Shown here piece by piece: positions 1 to 6,433 of a stretch of 12,539 nucleotides of DNA (positions are counted from its first letter, which is position 1; every line of letters starts with the position of its first letter). Under the pieces are notes generated by a model, which did no database searches, was not told the DNA's origin, and was given only the letters and a program-made list of their open reading frames with translations. The DNA is taken from positions 1-12,539 of the forward strand of contig DGUF01000236.1 of NCBI GenBank assembly GCA_002394525.1, written 5' to 3'. The position numbers and the translations under genes are program-made. Source of the stretch: Lachnospiraceae bacterium UBA4317. Its GTDB lineage: Bacteria > Bacillota_A > Clostridia > Lachnospirales > Lachnospiraceae.

Positions 1-64
1 GCCAGCGAGGGTAGAGCGAGAGCGTGCCCAAGGCGTTTGTGCAACTTGACGAGTCGGGGTTTAC

Positions 65-94
65 TTGACCACCTTTTGACCCTTACATCATAAT
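65..94 (+). promoter_or_regulatory. Candidate promoter for glgX leader
   Basis: TTGACC at 65-70 is followed after 18 bases by CATAAT at 89-94, which fits a sigma-70/sigma-A promoter with one base off consensus in the -10 box. A second TTGACC at 76-81 overlaps the spacer but has no well-placed -10. Transcription from about position 101 would give a leader of roughly 228 bases before glgX. This is seen in sequence only; no upstream gene end is visible to give context. Confidence 0.4.
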
Positions 95-100
95 ATAAAT

Positions 101-328
101 ATTCAGCAGCCATGAGAAATGATCAGGATAAGTGCCGGGGAGTTTCGCACACCAGAATGTTTTGATCATTTCACCGGGGCGGAAACGAACCGTGAGCAGT
201 TTGTCAGCGGCGAAGCCGCTTCGGACGCACACAGGAAGCAGGTGCGCGCCACCTTCCAGCGAGGTGCCCGATCATTACACCACAATACTTAACAGGCAGA
301 CAAAAAAAGCTGAGAAAGGAGTGCTCCG
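101..328 (+). promoter_or_regulatory. Structured untranslated leader of glgX
   Basis: This stretch has no convincing gene. It holds a 10-bp perfect inverted repeat (GAAATGATCA at 116-125 and TGATCATTTC at 163-172), a tight hairpin AGCGGC-gaa-GCCGCT at 206-220, and a CACCT at 250-254 that can pair either with AGGTG at 240-244 or with AGGTG at 262-266, giving two mutually exclusive stems. The glgX ribosome binding site (AAAGGAG, 315-321) follows. I do not recognise a known riboswitch class and see no terminator T-run, so a regulatory role is an inference. Confidence 0.35.
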
Positions 329-2455
329 ATGATCCTGGTCGATACCTTTCCTACTAACAAGATCGGAGCCCTGAAGTACCGGATCGGCCGCGTCCTGCCC
401 TTTGGCGCCACGATCGTCGGAAAAGGGGTCAATTTCAGTATTTTTTCAAAACATGCGAAAAGCTGTACCCTGGTCCTCTATCACGAGGGCCACAAAAAGC
501 CCTTTATCGAGATAGCGATTCCGGAGGAATTCCGCATCGGGGATGTTTATGCCATTATGGTCTTCGGGCTCAATACGGAGACGACCGAGTATGGATACCG
601 GTTTGACGGGTCCTATGACCCGGTTGAAGGGCACCGGTTTGATCCCGATAAGGTCCTTCTCGATCCCTACGCCAGATCCATCTCGGGAAGGACGATCTGG
701 GGGAAAAGACCTGACCTGTCCAACCCCTTTCCCCACCGGGGCCGGCTGATCCGGGAGGATTACGAATGGCAGGGGGACAAGCCTCTGGAAAACAGGATCG
801 GCGACCTGGTCATCTATGAGCTGCATATAAGGTCTTTCACCTGCCACCCCTCGTCGGGAGTAAAGCACAGGGGGACCTTTGCCGGCCTGATCGAAAAGAT
901 CCCCTACCTCAAGGACCTGGGGGTCAACTGCGTAGAGCTCATGCCCGTCTTCGAATTTGACGAATTTGAAAACTGCCGCACTGAGGAGGGTATCCGGGTC
1001 CATAATTACTGGGGATACTCGACCATAGGCTTCTTTGCCCCCAAGGCGGGATATGCCGTCACCGGCGTATTCGGTATGGAGGCGGACGAGCTCAAGAACA
1101 TGATCCGCCACCTTCACCAGAACGGGATCGAAGTCCTGCTGGACGTCGTCTTCAACCACACGGCCGAGGGAGGAGAGGGCGGCCCTGTCATTTCCTATCG
1201 CGGCATCGACAACAAGACCTACTATCTCCTGACCCCGGACGGCAGATATCTCAATTTCAGCGGCTGCGGCAACACCATGAACTGCAACCACCCGGTCGTG
1301 AGAAACGTCATCCTGGACTGTCTGCGCTACTGGGTCTGCGCCTACCACATAGACGGCTTCCGCTTCGACCTCGCCTCCATCCTCTCCAGGGATGAACACG
1401 GGAAACCCATGCTGGACCCGCCTCTGGTCGATGTCCTGAGCAGGGACGCCGTCCTGAGCAGGTGCAAACTGATCGCCGAGGCCTGGGACGCCGCCGGCCT
1501 CTACCTGGTCGGGAAATTCCCCTCCGGCGTCAGGTGGACGGAATGGAACGGACAATACCGGGACTGTGTCCGCCGCTTCATGAAGGGAGACGCCGATGCC
1601 GCCCCCGAATTCTGCAAGAGGATCCGGGGATCGCAGGACCTCTATCCCAAAAGAGGAACCGAGGCCTCGGTCAATTTCATCACCTGCCACGACGGATTCA
1701 CCCTTCGGGACCTGGTTTCCTATAACGAAAAGCACAATGAGATAAACGGAGAGGAAAACCGGGACGGCACTGACGCCAACTACAGCTGGAACTGCGGGGC
1801 GGAGGGCGAGACCACAGATCCGGAGATCCTGGCCCTCAGAGACCGCCAGACCAAAAACCTCCTGGCCGTCCTCCTCACCAGCCGCGGCGTTCCCATGCTC
1901 CTTTCCGGAGACGAGTTCGGAAATACCCAGTATGGGAATAACAACGCCTACTGCCAGGATAACGAGATCTCCTGGCTCGACTGGGATCTGCTGGAAGAAC
2001 ACAGAGACCTCTACGAATACACCAGAAACCTCATCGCCTTCCGCAAGGCCCACCCGGTACTGCGCTGCAATTCCTACGACTACTCACACAACGGGACAGG
2101 ATATCCGGAGCTCTCCTTCCACGGACTCAAAGCCTGGGAATACGACCAGAACGCCCCCTCCCTGTGCCTGGCCTGGATGTACGCCGAAGACCACGAAAAA
2201 CACCAGGCCCCCTGTGACTGCCTCATCTATGTGGCGGTCAACGCCCACTGGGAGGAACACACCTGGGAGCTTCCCGGCATTCCCGGACAAATGCGCTGGC
2301 ACCTGGCCTTCATGCCCGGCGCCGCATCCGCAGCCCCGGGAGAGGAAAAGCCCCTCCCCGACCAGACCCGCATCACCCTGGGTCCCAGAACCACCGCTGT
2401 CCTCATCGCGCGTCAGAAAAAAAACCACGAAAAAAATCGAGGGAAAATAATTTAA
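329..2455 (+). CDS. glgX: Glycogen debranching enzyme, GlgX/isoamylase type (GH13)
   Basis: This 708-residue cytoplasmic enzyme should hydrolyse alpha-1,6 branch linkages in glycogen or limit dextrins. The N-terminal ~140 residues match the CBM48/isoamylase N-domain (GATIVGKGVNFSIFSKHA, YGYRFDG). The GH13 barrel follows with all four signature regions: DVVFNH at 272-277, GFRFDLAS with nucleophile Asp347, EAWD with acid/base Glu384, and ITCHDG with His454-Asp455. The run NEINGEENRDGTDANYSWN, directly after the fourth region, is typical of GlgX and bacterial isoamylases. The C-terminal part (after ~600) is a beta domain. It is somewhat longer than E. coli GlgX. The ATG start is supported by AAAGGAG 7 bases upstream. 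The family is certain; whether it acts on glycogen, as GlgX, or on other branched glucans cannot be told from sequence. No other glycogen genes lie beside it. Confidence 0.96.
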   Translation: MILVDTFPTNKIGALKYRIGRVLPFGATIVGKGVNFSIFSKHAKSCTLVLYHEGHKKPFIEIAIPEEFRIGDVYAIMVFGLNTETTEYGYRFDGSYDPVEGHRFDPDKVLLDPYARSISGRTIWGKRPDLSNPFPHRGRLIREDYEWQGDKPLENRIGDLVIYELHIRSFTCHPSSGVKHRGTFAGLIEKIPYLKDLGVNCVELMPVFEFDEFENCRTEEGIRVHNYWGYSTIGFFAPKAGYAVTGVFGMEADELKNMIRHLHQNGIEVLLDVVFNHTAEGGEGGPVISYRGIDNKTYYLLTPDGRYLNFSGCGNTMNCNHPVVRNVILDCLRYWVCAYHIDGFRFDLASILSRDEHGKPMLDPPLVDVLSRDAVLSRCKLIAEAWDAAGLYLVGKFPSGVRWTEWNGQYRDCVRRFMKGDADAAPEFCKRIRGSQDLYPKRGTEASVNFITCHDGFTLRDLVSYNEKHNEINGEENRDGTDANYSWNCGAEGETTDPEILALRDRQTKNLLAVLLTSRGVPMLLSGDEFGNTQYGNNNAYCQDNEISWLDWDLLEEHRDLYEYTRNLIAFRKAHPVLRCNSYDYSHNGTGYPELSFHGLKAWEYDQNAPSLCLAWMYAEDHEKHQAPCDCLIYVAVNAHWEEHTWELPGIPGQMRWHLAFMPGAASAAPGEEKPLPDQTRITLGPRTTAVLIARQKKNHEKNRGKII

Positions 2456-2463
2456 AATAGTGG

Positions 2464-2492
2464 TTGATAAACACTATTACATGTGTTAGAAT
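2464..2492 (+). promoter_or_regulatory. Promoter of the tRNA-Trp gene
   Basis: TTGATA at 2464-2469 and TAGAAT at 2487-2492 are separated by exactly 17 bases, and TG at 2484-2485 makes an extended -10 element. It starts just 9 bases after the glgX stop codon in an AT-rich patch, and the expected start of transcription (about 2499) lies shortly before the tRNA. Confidence 0.72.
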
Positions 2493-2494
2493 GG

Positions 2495-2521
2495 CAAAGT
2501 CGGTTGAGAAAACCGGCTTTG
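2495..2521 (+). other. Hairpin between glgX and tRNA-Trp
   Basis: CAAAG-t-CGGTT and AACCG-g-CTTTG form a stem of 11 pairs, one of them a T-G wobble, closed by the loop GAGAA. The right arm is followed by GTAATCC rather than a T-run, so it is a poor intrinsic terminator. It could still end or protect the glgX transcript, or, since the tRNA promoter's start lies inside its left arm, be a remnant structure in the pre-tRNA leader. Confidence 0.5.
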
Positions 2522-2532
2522 TAATCCTATAT

Positions 2533-2603
2533 AGGGGAATCATACAATGGCAGTATCACGGTCTCCAAAACCGTTCATGGGGGTTCGAATCCCTCTTCCC
2601 CTG
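2533..2603 (+). tRNA. tRNA-Trp (anticodon CCA)
   Basis: A complete 71-base cloverleaf can be folded by eye. The acceptor stem is AGGGGAA (2533-2539) with TTCCCCT (2596-2602) and discriminator G2603. The D stem is ATAC/GTAT with loop AATGGCA including the GG pair. The anticodon stem is ACGGT/ACCGT with loop CTCCAAA, so anticodon CCA lies at 2565-2567 and reads UGG. The variable loop is TCAT, and the T arm is GGGGG-TTCGAAT-CCCTC with one G-T pair. A15-T48 and T8-A14 tertiary partners are present. The 3' CCA is not encoded (CTG follows), so nucleotidyltransferase must add it. It has its own promoter and terminator, making it a single-gene unit. Confidence 0.95.
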
Positions 2604-2614
2604 CTGAATTCTGT

Positions 2615-2658
2615 CCCTTATCGCGATCTGACTGGAGGTGCGCGGTAAGGGCTTTTTT
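2615..2658 (+). terminator. Intrinsic terminator of tRNA-Trp
   Basis: CCCTTATCGCG at 2615-2625 pairs with CGCGGTAAGGG at 2641-2651 over 11 bp with one T-G wobble. The loop has 15 bases, and the stem is followed by C and six T residues (2653-2658). It lies 11 bases after the mature tRNA end, which is the expected position. Confidence 0.88.
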
Positions 2659-2683
2659 ATGCCGGAAACAGGACATTGGAACA

Positions 2684-2712
2684 TAGACAAAACAAGAAGA
2701 GGCGGATACAAT
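2684..2712 (+). promoter_or_regulatory. Promoter of dtd
   Basis: TAGACA at 2684-2689 and TACAAT at 2707-2712 are spaced by 17 bases, each one base from consensus. They sit between the tRNA terminator and the dtd ribosome binding site, giving an untranslated leader of about 35 bases. This fits independent transcription of dtd. Confidence 0.6.
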
Positions 2713-2755
2713 GCGGGTCAGATGTGATCCGCGCGGCAATATAAGGAGAAAAAGT

Positions 2756-3244
2756 ATGAAATTTGTTATACAGGTAGTCGAAGAGGCTTCGGTGCGGGTC
2801 ATTGAGGAGGCGGACGGCAGGATCCCGGAGAACGGCGGGTATGAGTCCGGCCGGATCGGCCGGGGCTTTCTGGTCCTGGTCGGGATCAGTCAGACGGATA
2901 CGAAGGAGCTGGCGGACAGGATGGTCGAAAAGATGCACAAGCTCCGGATCTTTGAGGACGAGAACGGAAAGACCAATCTGGACCTTGCCGCTGTGGGCGG
3001 GGAGCTCCTGCTGGTTTCCCAGTTCACCCTTTATGCGGACTGCAAAAAGGGCAACCGGCCCTCCTTTGTCCACGCGGGGCTGCCGGATATGGCGGAGCCT
3101 CTGTTCGATTATATCGTGGATAAGTGCAGGGGGCTGGGAATGCCGGTGCAGACAGGTGTCTTCGGCGCCCATATGAAGGTGTCGCTGGTCAATGACGGTC
3201 CCTTCACCCTCGTGCTGGATTCGGACCAGATGGGCTGGTCCTGA
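2756..3244 (+). CDS. dtd: D-aminoacyl-tRNA deacylase
   Basis: This 162-residue cytoplasmic enzyme hydrolyses D-amino acids (and glycine mischarged on tRNA-Ala) from tRNA, protecting translation. Both family motifs are present: SQFTLYA at residues 88-94 and NDGPFT at 146-151, the latter with the Gly-cisPro pair that enforces chiral selectivity. The region [14 protein letters not shown] and the [11 protein letters not shown] segment are also typical. I chose the ATG at 2756 because AAGGAG lies at 2743-2748 and the conserved N-terminus begins there; the in-frame ATG at 2711 overlaps the -10 box and adds residues foreign to the family. Compared with common homologues there are about ten extra residues in the loop near positions 17-30 ([19 protein letters not shown]). 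The neighbour tRNA-Trp has its own terminator, so the pairing with a tRNA gene may be coincidence. Confidence 0.95.
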   Translation: MKFVIQVVEEASVRVIEEADGRIPENGGYESGRIGRGFLVLVGISQTDTKELADRMVEKMHKLRIFEDENGKTNLDLAAVGGELLLVSQFTLYADCKKGNRPSFVHAGLPDMAEPLFDYIVDKCRGLGMPVQTGVFGAHMKVSLVNDGPFTLVLDSDQMGWS

Positions 3245-3290
3245 CAGGGCCGGATCGGAGCATGTGGCAGCTGGTCCTGACAGGGCCGGA
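3234..3290 (+). repeat. 21-bp direct repeat spanning the dtd stop codon
   Basis: GCTGGTCCTGACAGGGCCGGA at 3234-3254 recurs exactly at 3270-3290, a 36-base period. The first copy includes the last codons and TGA of dtd, so the second copy is a non-coding echo of the gene's 3' end. It looks like a small tandem duplication. No T-run follows, so it is not a terminator. The rest of this 117-base gap is AT-rich from 3315 on, with only weak promoter-like words such as TATAGA at 3329-3334. Confidence 0.8.
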
Positions 3291-3361
3291 CCGGAAACGA
3301 CAGACGGACAGTCGATAAACAGTTAATATATAGAGTAAAAAGACGATAAGAGGAAAAGCGC

Positions 3362-5368
3362 TTGATCACTGATTACGCAAGGGCAAAGAAGCTTGGGGAG
3401 AAGGAATACAGGAGGGCTGTGGCCAGGGGGCAGTACCCCTATCTGCCGTCTCTGGAGGACATGGTCAGGGATGTGGACCGGTATCCGGAGATCCCTCTGG
3501 GGGTCAGGGAGATCCCGCTGGATATGATCGCCGGAACGAGGACCAGCGGCAGGCAGAACGCCTTTGCCGCCAATTTCATGCCGCTGATGAAGGAGGACAC
3601 GGAATTTGCCTCCAAGTGGAGTAACCTTTATGACTCCCAGGTCCGGGAGGGGCTGCGCGAACCCGTCAAGGCCTATGAGTTTATGAACCTCTTCTATGTG
3701 GAGGAGGGCAACAAGCGGGTCTCGGTGATGCGCTTTCTGGGAGCGGTCACGATCCCGGCCAATGTCATCCGGATCAGGCCTCCCAGGACGGATTCGGTCC
3801 AGAGCAGGGTCTATTATGAGTATCTGGACTTTTTCCGGGTGACGGGCATGTTCGAGATCACCTTTTCCGAGCCGGGCCGCTACGCGAAGCTGGCGGCGAT
3901 CCTGGAGCAGAATCTGCGTGACCCCTGGCCGGAGGACCTGCTGGAGAAGCTCCGCTCGGGCTTTACGGCTTTCAATTCTGTCTACCGGGCAAAGGGCGGC
4001 TTCAAGATGAGCCTGACCGCCGGGGATGCCCTGCTCATTTATCTGGGGATCTACAGTCTGGACAGCCTTCTGCGGGAGGGGGACGATGAGATCGGCCGCC
4101 GCCTGCTCCGGCTCTGGCGCGAGTTTGTGTCCGCGGACAGGGCGAACGGGATCGCCCTCATTGAAAAGAGGGAGGAGGTCGGTGCGCCCGACAAAAAGCC
4201 GGCACTGACAAAGGCGGCCAGACTCATGGAAAAGACCGGGGCGGCAGGCATTGCCGGGGCGGCTGACCTGGCGGGGGCCTTCGCCGGGATCACGGTCGGG
4301 GCCGGAGCCGCGCAGATGACCAGAAATGTTGTCCGCAGCGGTCTCTCGACCGTCCTCCACTCCCCGGGCTATTCTGCCGAAAACCCTCTGCGGATCGCTT
4401 TTATCCACGAGAAGGACGCGGACAGCTCGGGCTGGGTCTATGGCCATGAGCTGGGCAGAAATCACCTACAGGAGAACTTCGGCAGCCTGGTGGAAACCAT
4501 GCATTTTGAAAACTGCAGAGAGGAGGGGGAAATCCTGGACGCGTTTTCCACGGTCAGGGCGGAAAACTGCGGCCTGGTCTTTGTGACCAGCGAGAACCTC
4601 TCCAGATATGCCCTGCGTTTCGCGATCGAGAATCCGCGGATCAGGGTCCTGACCTGCTGCTTCAATCGGACCGACCACGCCATGCGCTCCTATTACGGCA
4701 AGATGTTCGAGGCCAAGTATATCATGGGGGCTCTGGCGGCCAGTCTCACGGACGACCACCGGATCGGCTATCTGGCCGGCAAAAGGGACCCGGCAGCTCT
4801 GTGCAGCCTCAATGCCTTTGCCCTGGGAGCCCAGCTGACGGACCCCTCCTGCAGGGTGGACCTGCGCTGGTTTGACCCGGACACGGACCGCGGAAACGGA
4901 CCTGACAGGGACATGAGCAGCAGGATCCATCTGGTCTCTGACCTGGACATGATCCGGCCCGCGGATGAAGACCGCAGATACGGCCTCTATCTGCGGGAGG
5001 ACGGAGGCGGATACAGGAGACTGGCGGCCTCCATCTGGAACTGGGGGAGCTTTTACGAGCTGGTGGCCCGCAGGGTCCTGGACGGGACCTACGACAATAC
5101 GACCTCCGACCAGAAGGACCGGGCCCTCAATTACTGGTTTGGGCTCTCTTCCGGGATCATCGATATCATCTATTCCAAGGACCTGCCTGCTCCTTCCAGG
5201 AAGCTTGCAGCCATCCTGCAGAGGGAAATCGGAAACGGAGGGATCCATCCCTTTGAGGGCGCGGTCACGGACAGGAACGGCCGGGTTCACGGCACGGACG
5301 GCGGGGTCCTGTCAAGGGAAGAGATCATGACCATGGACTGGATCTGTGAAAATGTGGATGGAGACTAG
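3362..5368 (+). CDS. ParB-like / BMP (PnrA-like) substrate-binding fusion protein
   Basis: This 668-residue protein has two recognisable parts. Residues ~1-280 include EEGNKR at 114-119 inside a region resembling the ParB/sulfiredoxin nucleotide-binding fold. Residues ~343-660 (RIAFIHEKDADSSGWVYGHELGR..., GKMFEAKYIMGALAAS, GYLAG) resemble the BMP/PnrA family, whose members bind nucleosides for ABC transporters. A Gly/Ala-rich stretch at ~284-325 joins them. There is no signal peptide or lipobox, so it should stay in the cytoplasm unless the Gly/Ala segment inserts in the membrane. No transporter genes are adjacent. The start is TTG at 3362, supported by AAGAGGAAAA 5-14 bases upstream and by the lack of an early in-frame ATG (the next is at residue 34, past conserved-looking sequence). 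Such proteins are usually annotated as BMP family substrate-binding proteins; a ligand-sensing role is my inference. Confidence 0.85.
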   Translation: MITDYARAKKLGEKEYRRAVARGQYPYLPSLEDMVRDVDRYPEIPLGVREIPLDMIAGTRTSGRQNAFAANFMPLMKEDTEFASKWSNLYDSQVREGLREPVKAYEFMNLFYVEEGNKRVSVMRFLGAVTIPANVIRIRPPRTDSVQSRVYYEYLDFFRVTGMFEITFSEPGRYAKLAAILEQNLRDPWPEDLLEKLRSGFTAFNSVYRAKGGFKMSLTAGDALLIYLGIYSLDSLLREGDDEIGRRLLRLWREFVSADRANGIALIEKREEVGAPDKKPALTKAARLMEKTGAAGIAGAADLAGAFAGITVGAGAAQMTRNVVRSGLSTVLHSPGYSAENPLRIAFIHEKDADSSGWVYGHELGRNHLQENFGSLVETMHFENCREEGEILDAFSTVRAENCGLVFVTSENLSRYALRFAIENPRIRVLTCCFNRTDHAMRSYYGKMFEAKYIMGALAASLTDDHRIGYLAGKRDPAALCSLNAFALGAQLTDPSCRVDLRWFDPDTDRGNGPDRDMSSRIHLVSDLDMIRPADEDRRYGLYLREDGGGYRRLAASIWNWGSFYELVARRVLDGTYDNTTSDQKDRALNYWFGLSSGIIDIIYSKDLPAPSRKLAAILQREIGNGGIHPFEGAVTDRNGRVHGTDGGVLSREEIMTMDWICENVDGD

Positions 5369-5384
5369 CCGGAGCGGGCGCATG

Positions 5385-5500
5385 GACCGGGCGCGGCAGA
5401 AGAGCCGGATCCGGAAGCCGTGGACCTGGATCAGGTGGGGCAGGCGTAAAGACCGGGCGCGGCAGAAGGGCCGGATCCGGAAGCCGTGAACCTGGTTCAG
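5385..5500 (+). repeat. Imperfect tandem repeat, 66-bp period
   Basis: The 50 bases at 5385-5434 (starting GACCGGGCGCGGCAGAA) recur at 5451-5500 with three mismatches. Each copy carries the palindrome CCGGATCCGG (5405-5414 and 5471-5480). The array fills most of the 161-base gap between the BMP-like and phosphoesterase genes. No promoter or T-run is visible here, so the two genes may share a transcript and the repeats may be transcribed as hairpins. Confidence 0.82.
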
Positions 5501-5529
5501 CCGGTCCGGCGGGCTGCAGGGAGGAAGCT

Positions 5530-6120
5530 GTGAAAATACTGGTGCTGGCGGATGTCGAGGCAAAGGCCTTGTGGGACTTTTATAAGCCTGAAATGCTGGA
5601 GGATGTCGACCTGATCATTTCCTGCGGGGATCTGGACCCCGGGTATCTGGAATTTCTGGTCACCCTGGGCCACTGTCCTCTTATCTATGTGCACGGAAAC
5701 CATGACGGGGGCTATGAAAAACGTCCCCCGGAGGGCTGTCTGTGCATTGAGGACCGGGTCTATAAGTACAGGGGCATCCGGATCCTGGGTCTGGGCGGAT
5801 CCATGCGCTACAAGCAGGGTCCCTTTATGTATACAGAGAGAGCCATGCGCTTCAGGACCCGGAAGGCGGCCCTGCGCGCTCTGGCCGCGGGTGGTGTCGA
5901 CCTTCTGGTCACCCACGCGCCGGCCAGGGGCTGGGGGGACATGGAGGACCTGCCCCACAGGGGCTTCGCCTGCTTTAATTCCTTCCTGCGGCTGATCAGG
6001 CCGGCCTATATGATCCACGGGCATGTGCACAAAAGCTACGGGCATTTTCAGCGGGTCCGCCGGCACGACTGCGGGACCAGGATCATCAATGCCTGCGGGT
6101 ATTACTACCTGGATATTTAA
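5530..6120 (+). CDS. Calcineurin-like metallophosphoesterase
   Basis: This 196-residue cytoplasmic protein has the metallophosphoesterase motifs in order: LADVE (Asp8, Glu10), GDLD at 33-36, GNHD at 56-59, TH at 128-129 and HGHVH at 163-167. These residues normally bind a two-metal centre that hydrolyses phosphomono- or diesters. The first motif is usually D-x-H; here Glu10 takes the place of the His, a change I recall in small clostridial homologues and one that may alter metal preference. The substrate is unknown. The start is GTG at 5530, preceded by AGGGAGG at 5518-5524; no ATG lies near the conserved beta strand (KILVLAD). It follows the BMP-like gene by 161 bases filled with tandem repeats, with a terminator-like hairpin after its stop, so the two could form a small operon. 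Confidence 0.9.
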   Translation: MKILVLADVEAKALWDFYKPEMLEDVDLIISCGDLDPGYLEFLVTLGHCPLIYVHGNHDGGYEKRPPEGCLCIEDRVYKYRGIRILGLGGSMRYKQGPFMYTERAMRFRTRKAALRALAAGGVDLLVTHAPARGWGDMEDLPHRGFACFNSFLRLIRPAYMIHGHVHKSYGHFQRVRRHDCGTRIINACGYYYLDI

Positions 6121-6141
6121 AAATCTGAATTGCAGGGCGGG

Positions 6142-6164
6142 AGCGGAGGCTTTCGCTTTTTTTT
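6142..6164 (+). terminator. Candidate terminator after the phosphoesterase gene
   Basis: AGCGG at 6142-6146 pairs with TCGCT at 6153-6157 (one G-T wobble) and runs into eight T residues (6157-6164). The stem is short but the T-run is long. It lies 22 bases past the stop codon. Confidence 0.55.
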
Positions 6165-6199
6165 CGCGAAACCCCGGGCTGAACGGCGGTCAGGCGTCA

Positions 6200-6245
6200 A
6201 CAAAGCTCCGCATTGCGTGAGCGCACTGACAATGCGAGGCTTTGT
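6200..6245 (+). ncRNA. Long intergenic hairpin, possible structured RNA
   Basis: ACAAAGCTCCGCATTG at 6200-6215 pairs with CAATGCGAGGCTTTGT at 6230-6245: 15 pairs including one T-G wobble, with a single internal C-A mismatch. The loop has its own small stem (GTG-agcg-CAC, 6217-6226). GTCAAC occurs just before it (6196-6201) and after it (6251-6256). It lies between a terminator-like signal and a second hairpin with a T-run. I do not match it to a named RNA family; it could be an independent small RNA, a dispersed palindromic repeat or part of a double terminator. Confidence 0.4.
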
Positions 6246-6249
6246 GATC

Positions 6250-6308
6250 GGTCAACGCAGCGTTACATGTCCGCGTCCTTCGAGGGGGCGTGGACTGTTG
6301 CCTTTTTT
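6250..6308 (+). terminator. Compound hairpin with T-run
   Basis: GTCCGCGTCC at 6269-6278 pairs with the right arm at 6286-6295 (GGGCGTGGAC) over ten pairs including wobbles, capped by a short loop. Around it, GG-t-CAAC at 6250-6256 can pair with GTTGCC at 6297-6302, directly followed by six T residues (6303-6308). The whole resembles an intrinsic terminator with a nested hairpin, and would end any transcript containing the 6200-6245 hairpin. No gene is seen on the minus strand here. Confidence 0.5.
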
Positions 6309-6341
6309 GTTAATTAAATGACAGATCAGGGCCCTGCTTTA

Positions 6342-6370
6342 TTGAAAATCCATGCCCGAAACCTTATAAT
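6342..6370 (+). promoter_or_regulatory. Promoter of the PsuG-like gene
   Basis: TTGAAA at 6342-6347 and a perfect TATAAT at 6365-6370 are separated by 17 bases. It is the best promoter in the window and predicts a start near 6377, about 57 bases before the PsuG-like start codon. It lies beyond the 6303-6308 T-run, so the downstream gene starts a new transcription unit. Confidence 0.8.
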
Positions 6371-6433
6371 AAAAAGCATTCAAGGCCTTCAGGGCGCCGG
6401 TTCTTATTGTCACAGACAAACGGAGGGGCGGAT

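Noticed and set aside
1..93. Frame open from the window edge to TAA at 91-93, possibly the end of an upstream gene
   Set aside because: The implied 30 residues are low in character and match nothing; too short to support a call.
132..332. Small open frame upstream of glgX (66 codons)
   Set aside because: No ribosome binding site at its start, composition unlike a protein, and it runs into the glgX start across the structured leader.
446..2053. Long minus-strand open frame inside glgX
   Set aside because: It is the mirror of a GC-rich coding gene whose plus-strand product has all GH13 motifs.
2711..2755. Earlier in-frame ATG for dtd
   Set aside because: It overlaps the -10 box of the dtd promoter and lacks a binding site; the ATG at 2756 has AAGGAG and the conserved N-terminus.
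5385..5500. CRISPR array
   Set aside because: Only two copies, a long imperfect repeat of about 50 bases with a 16-base gap, and no cas genes.
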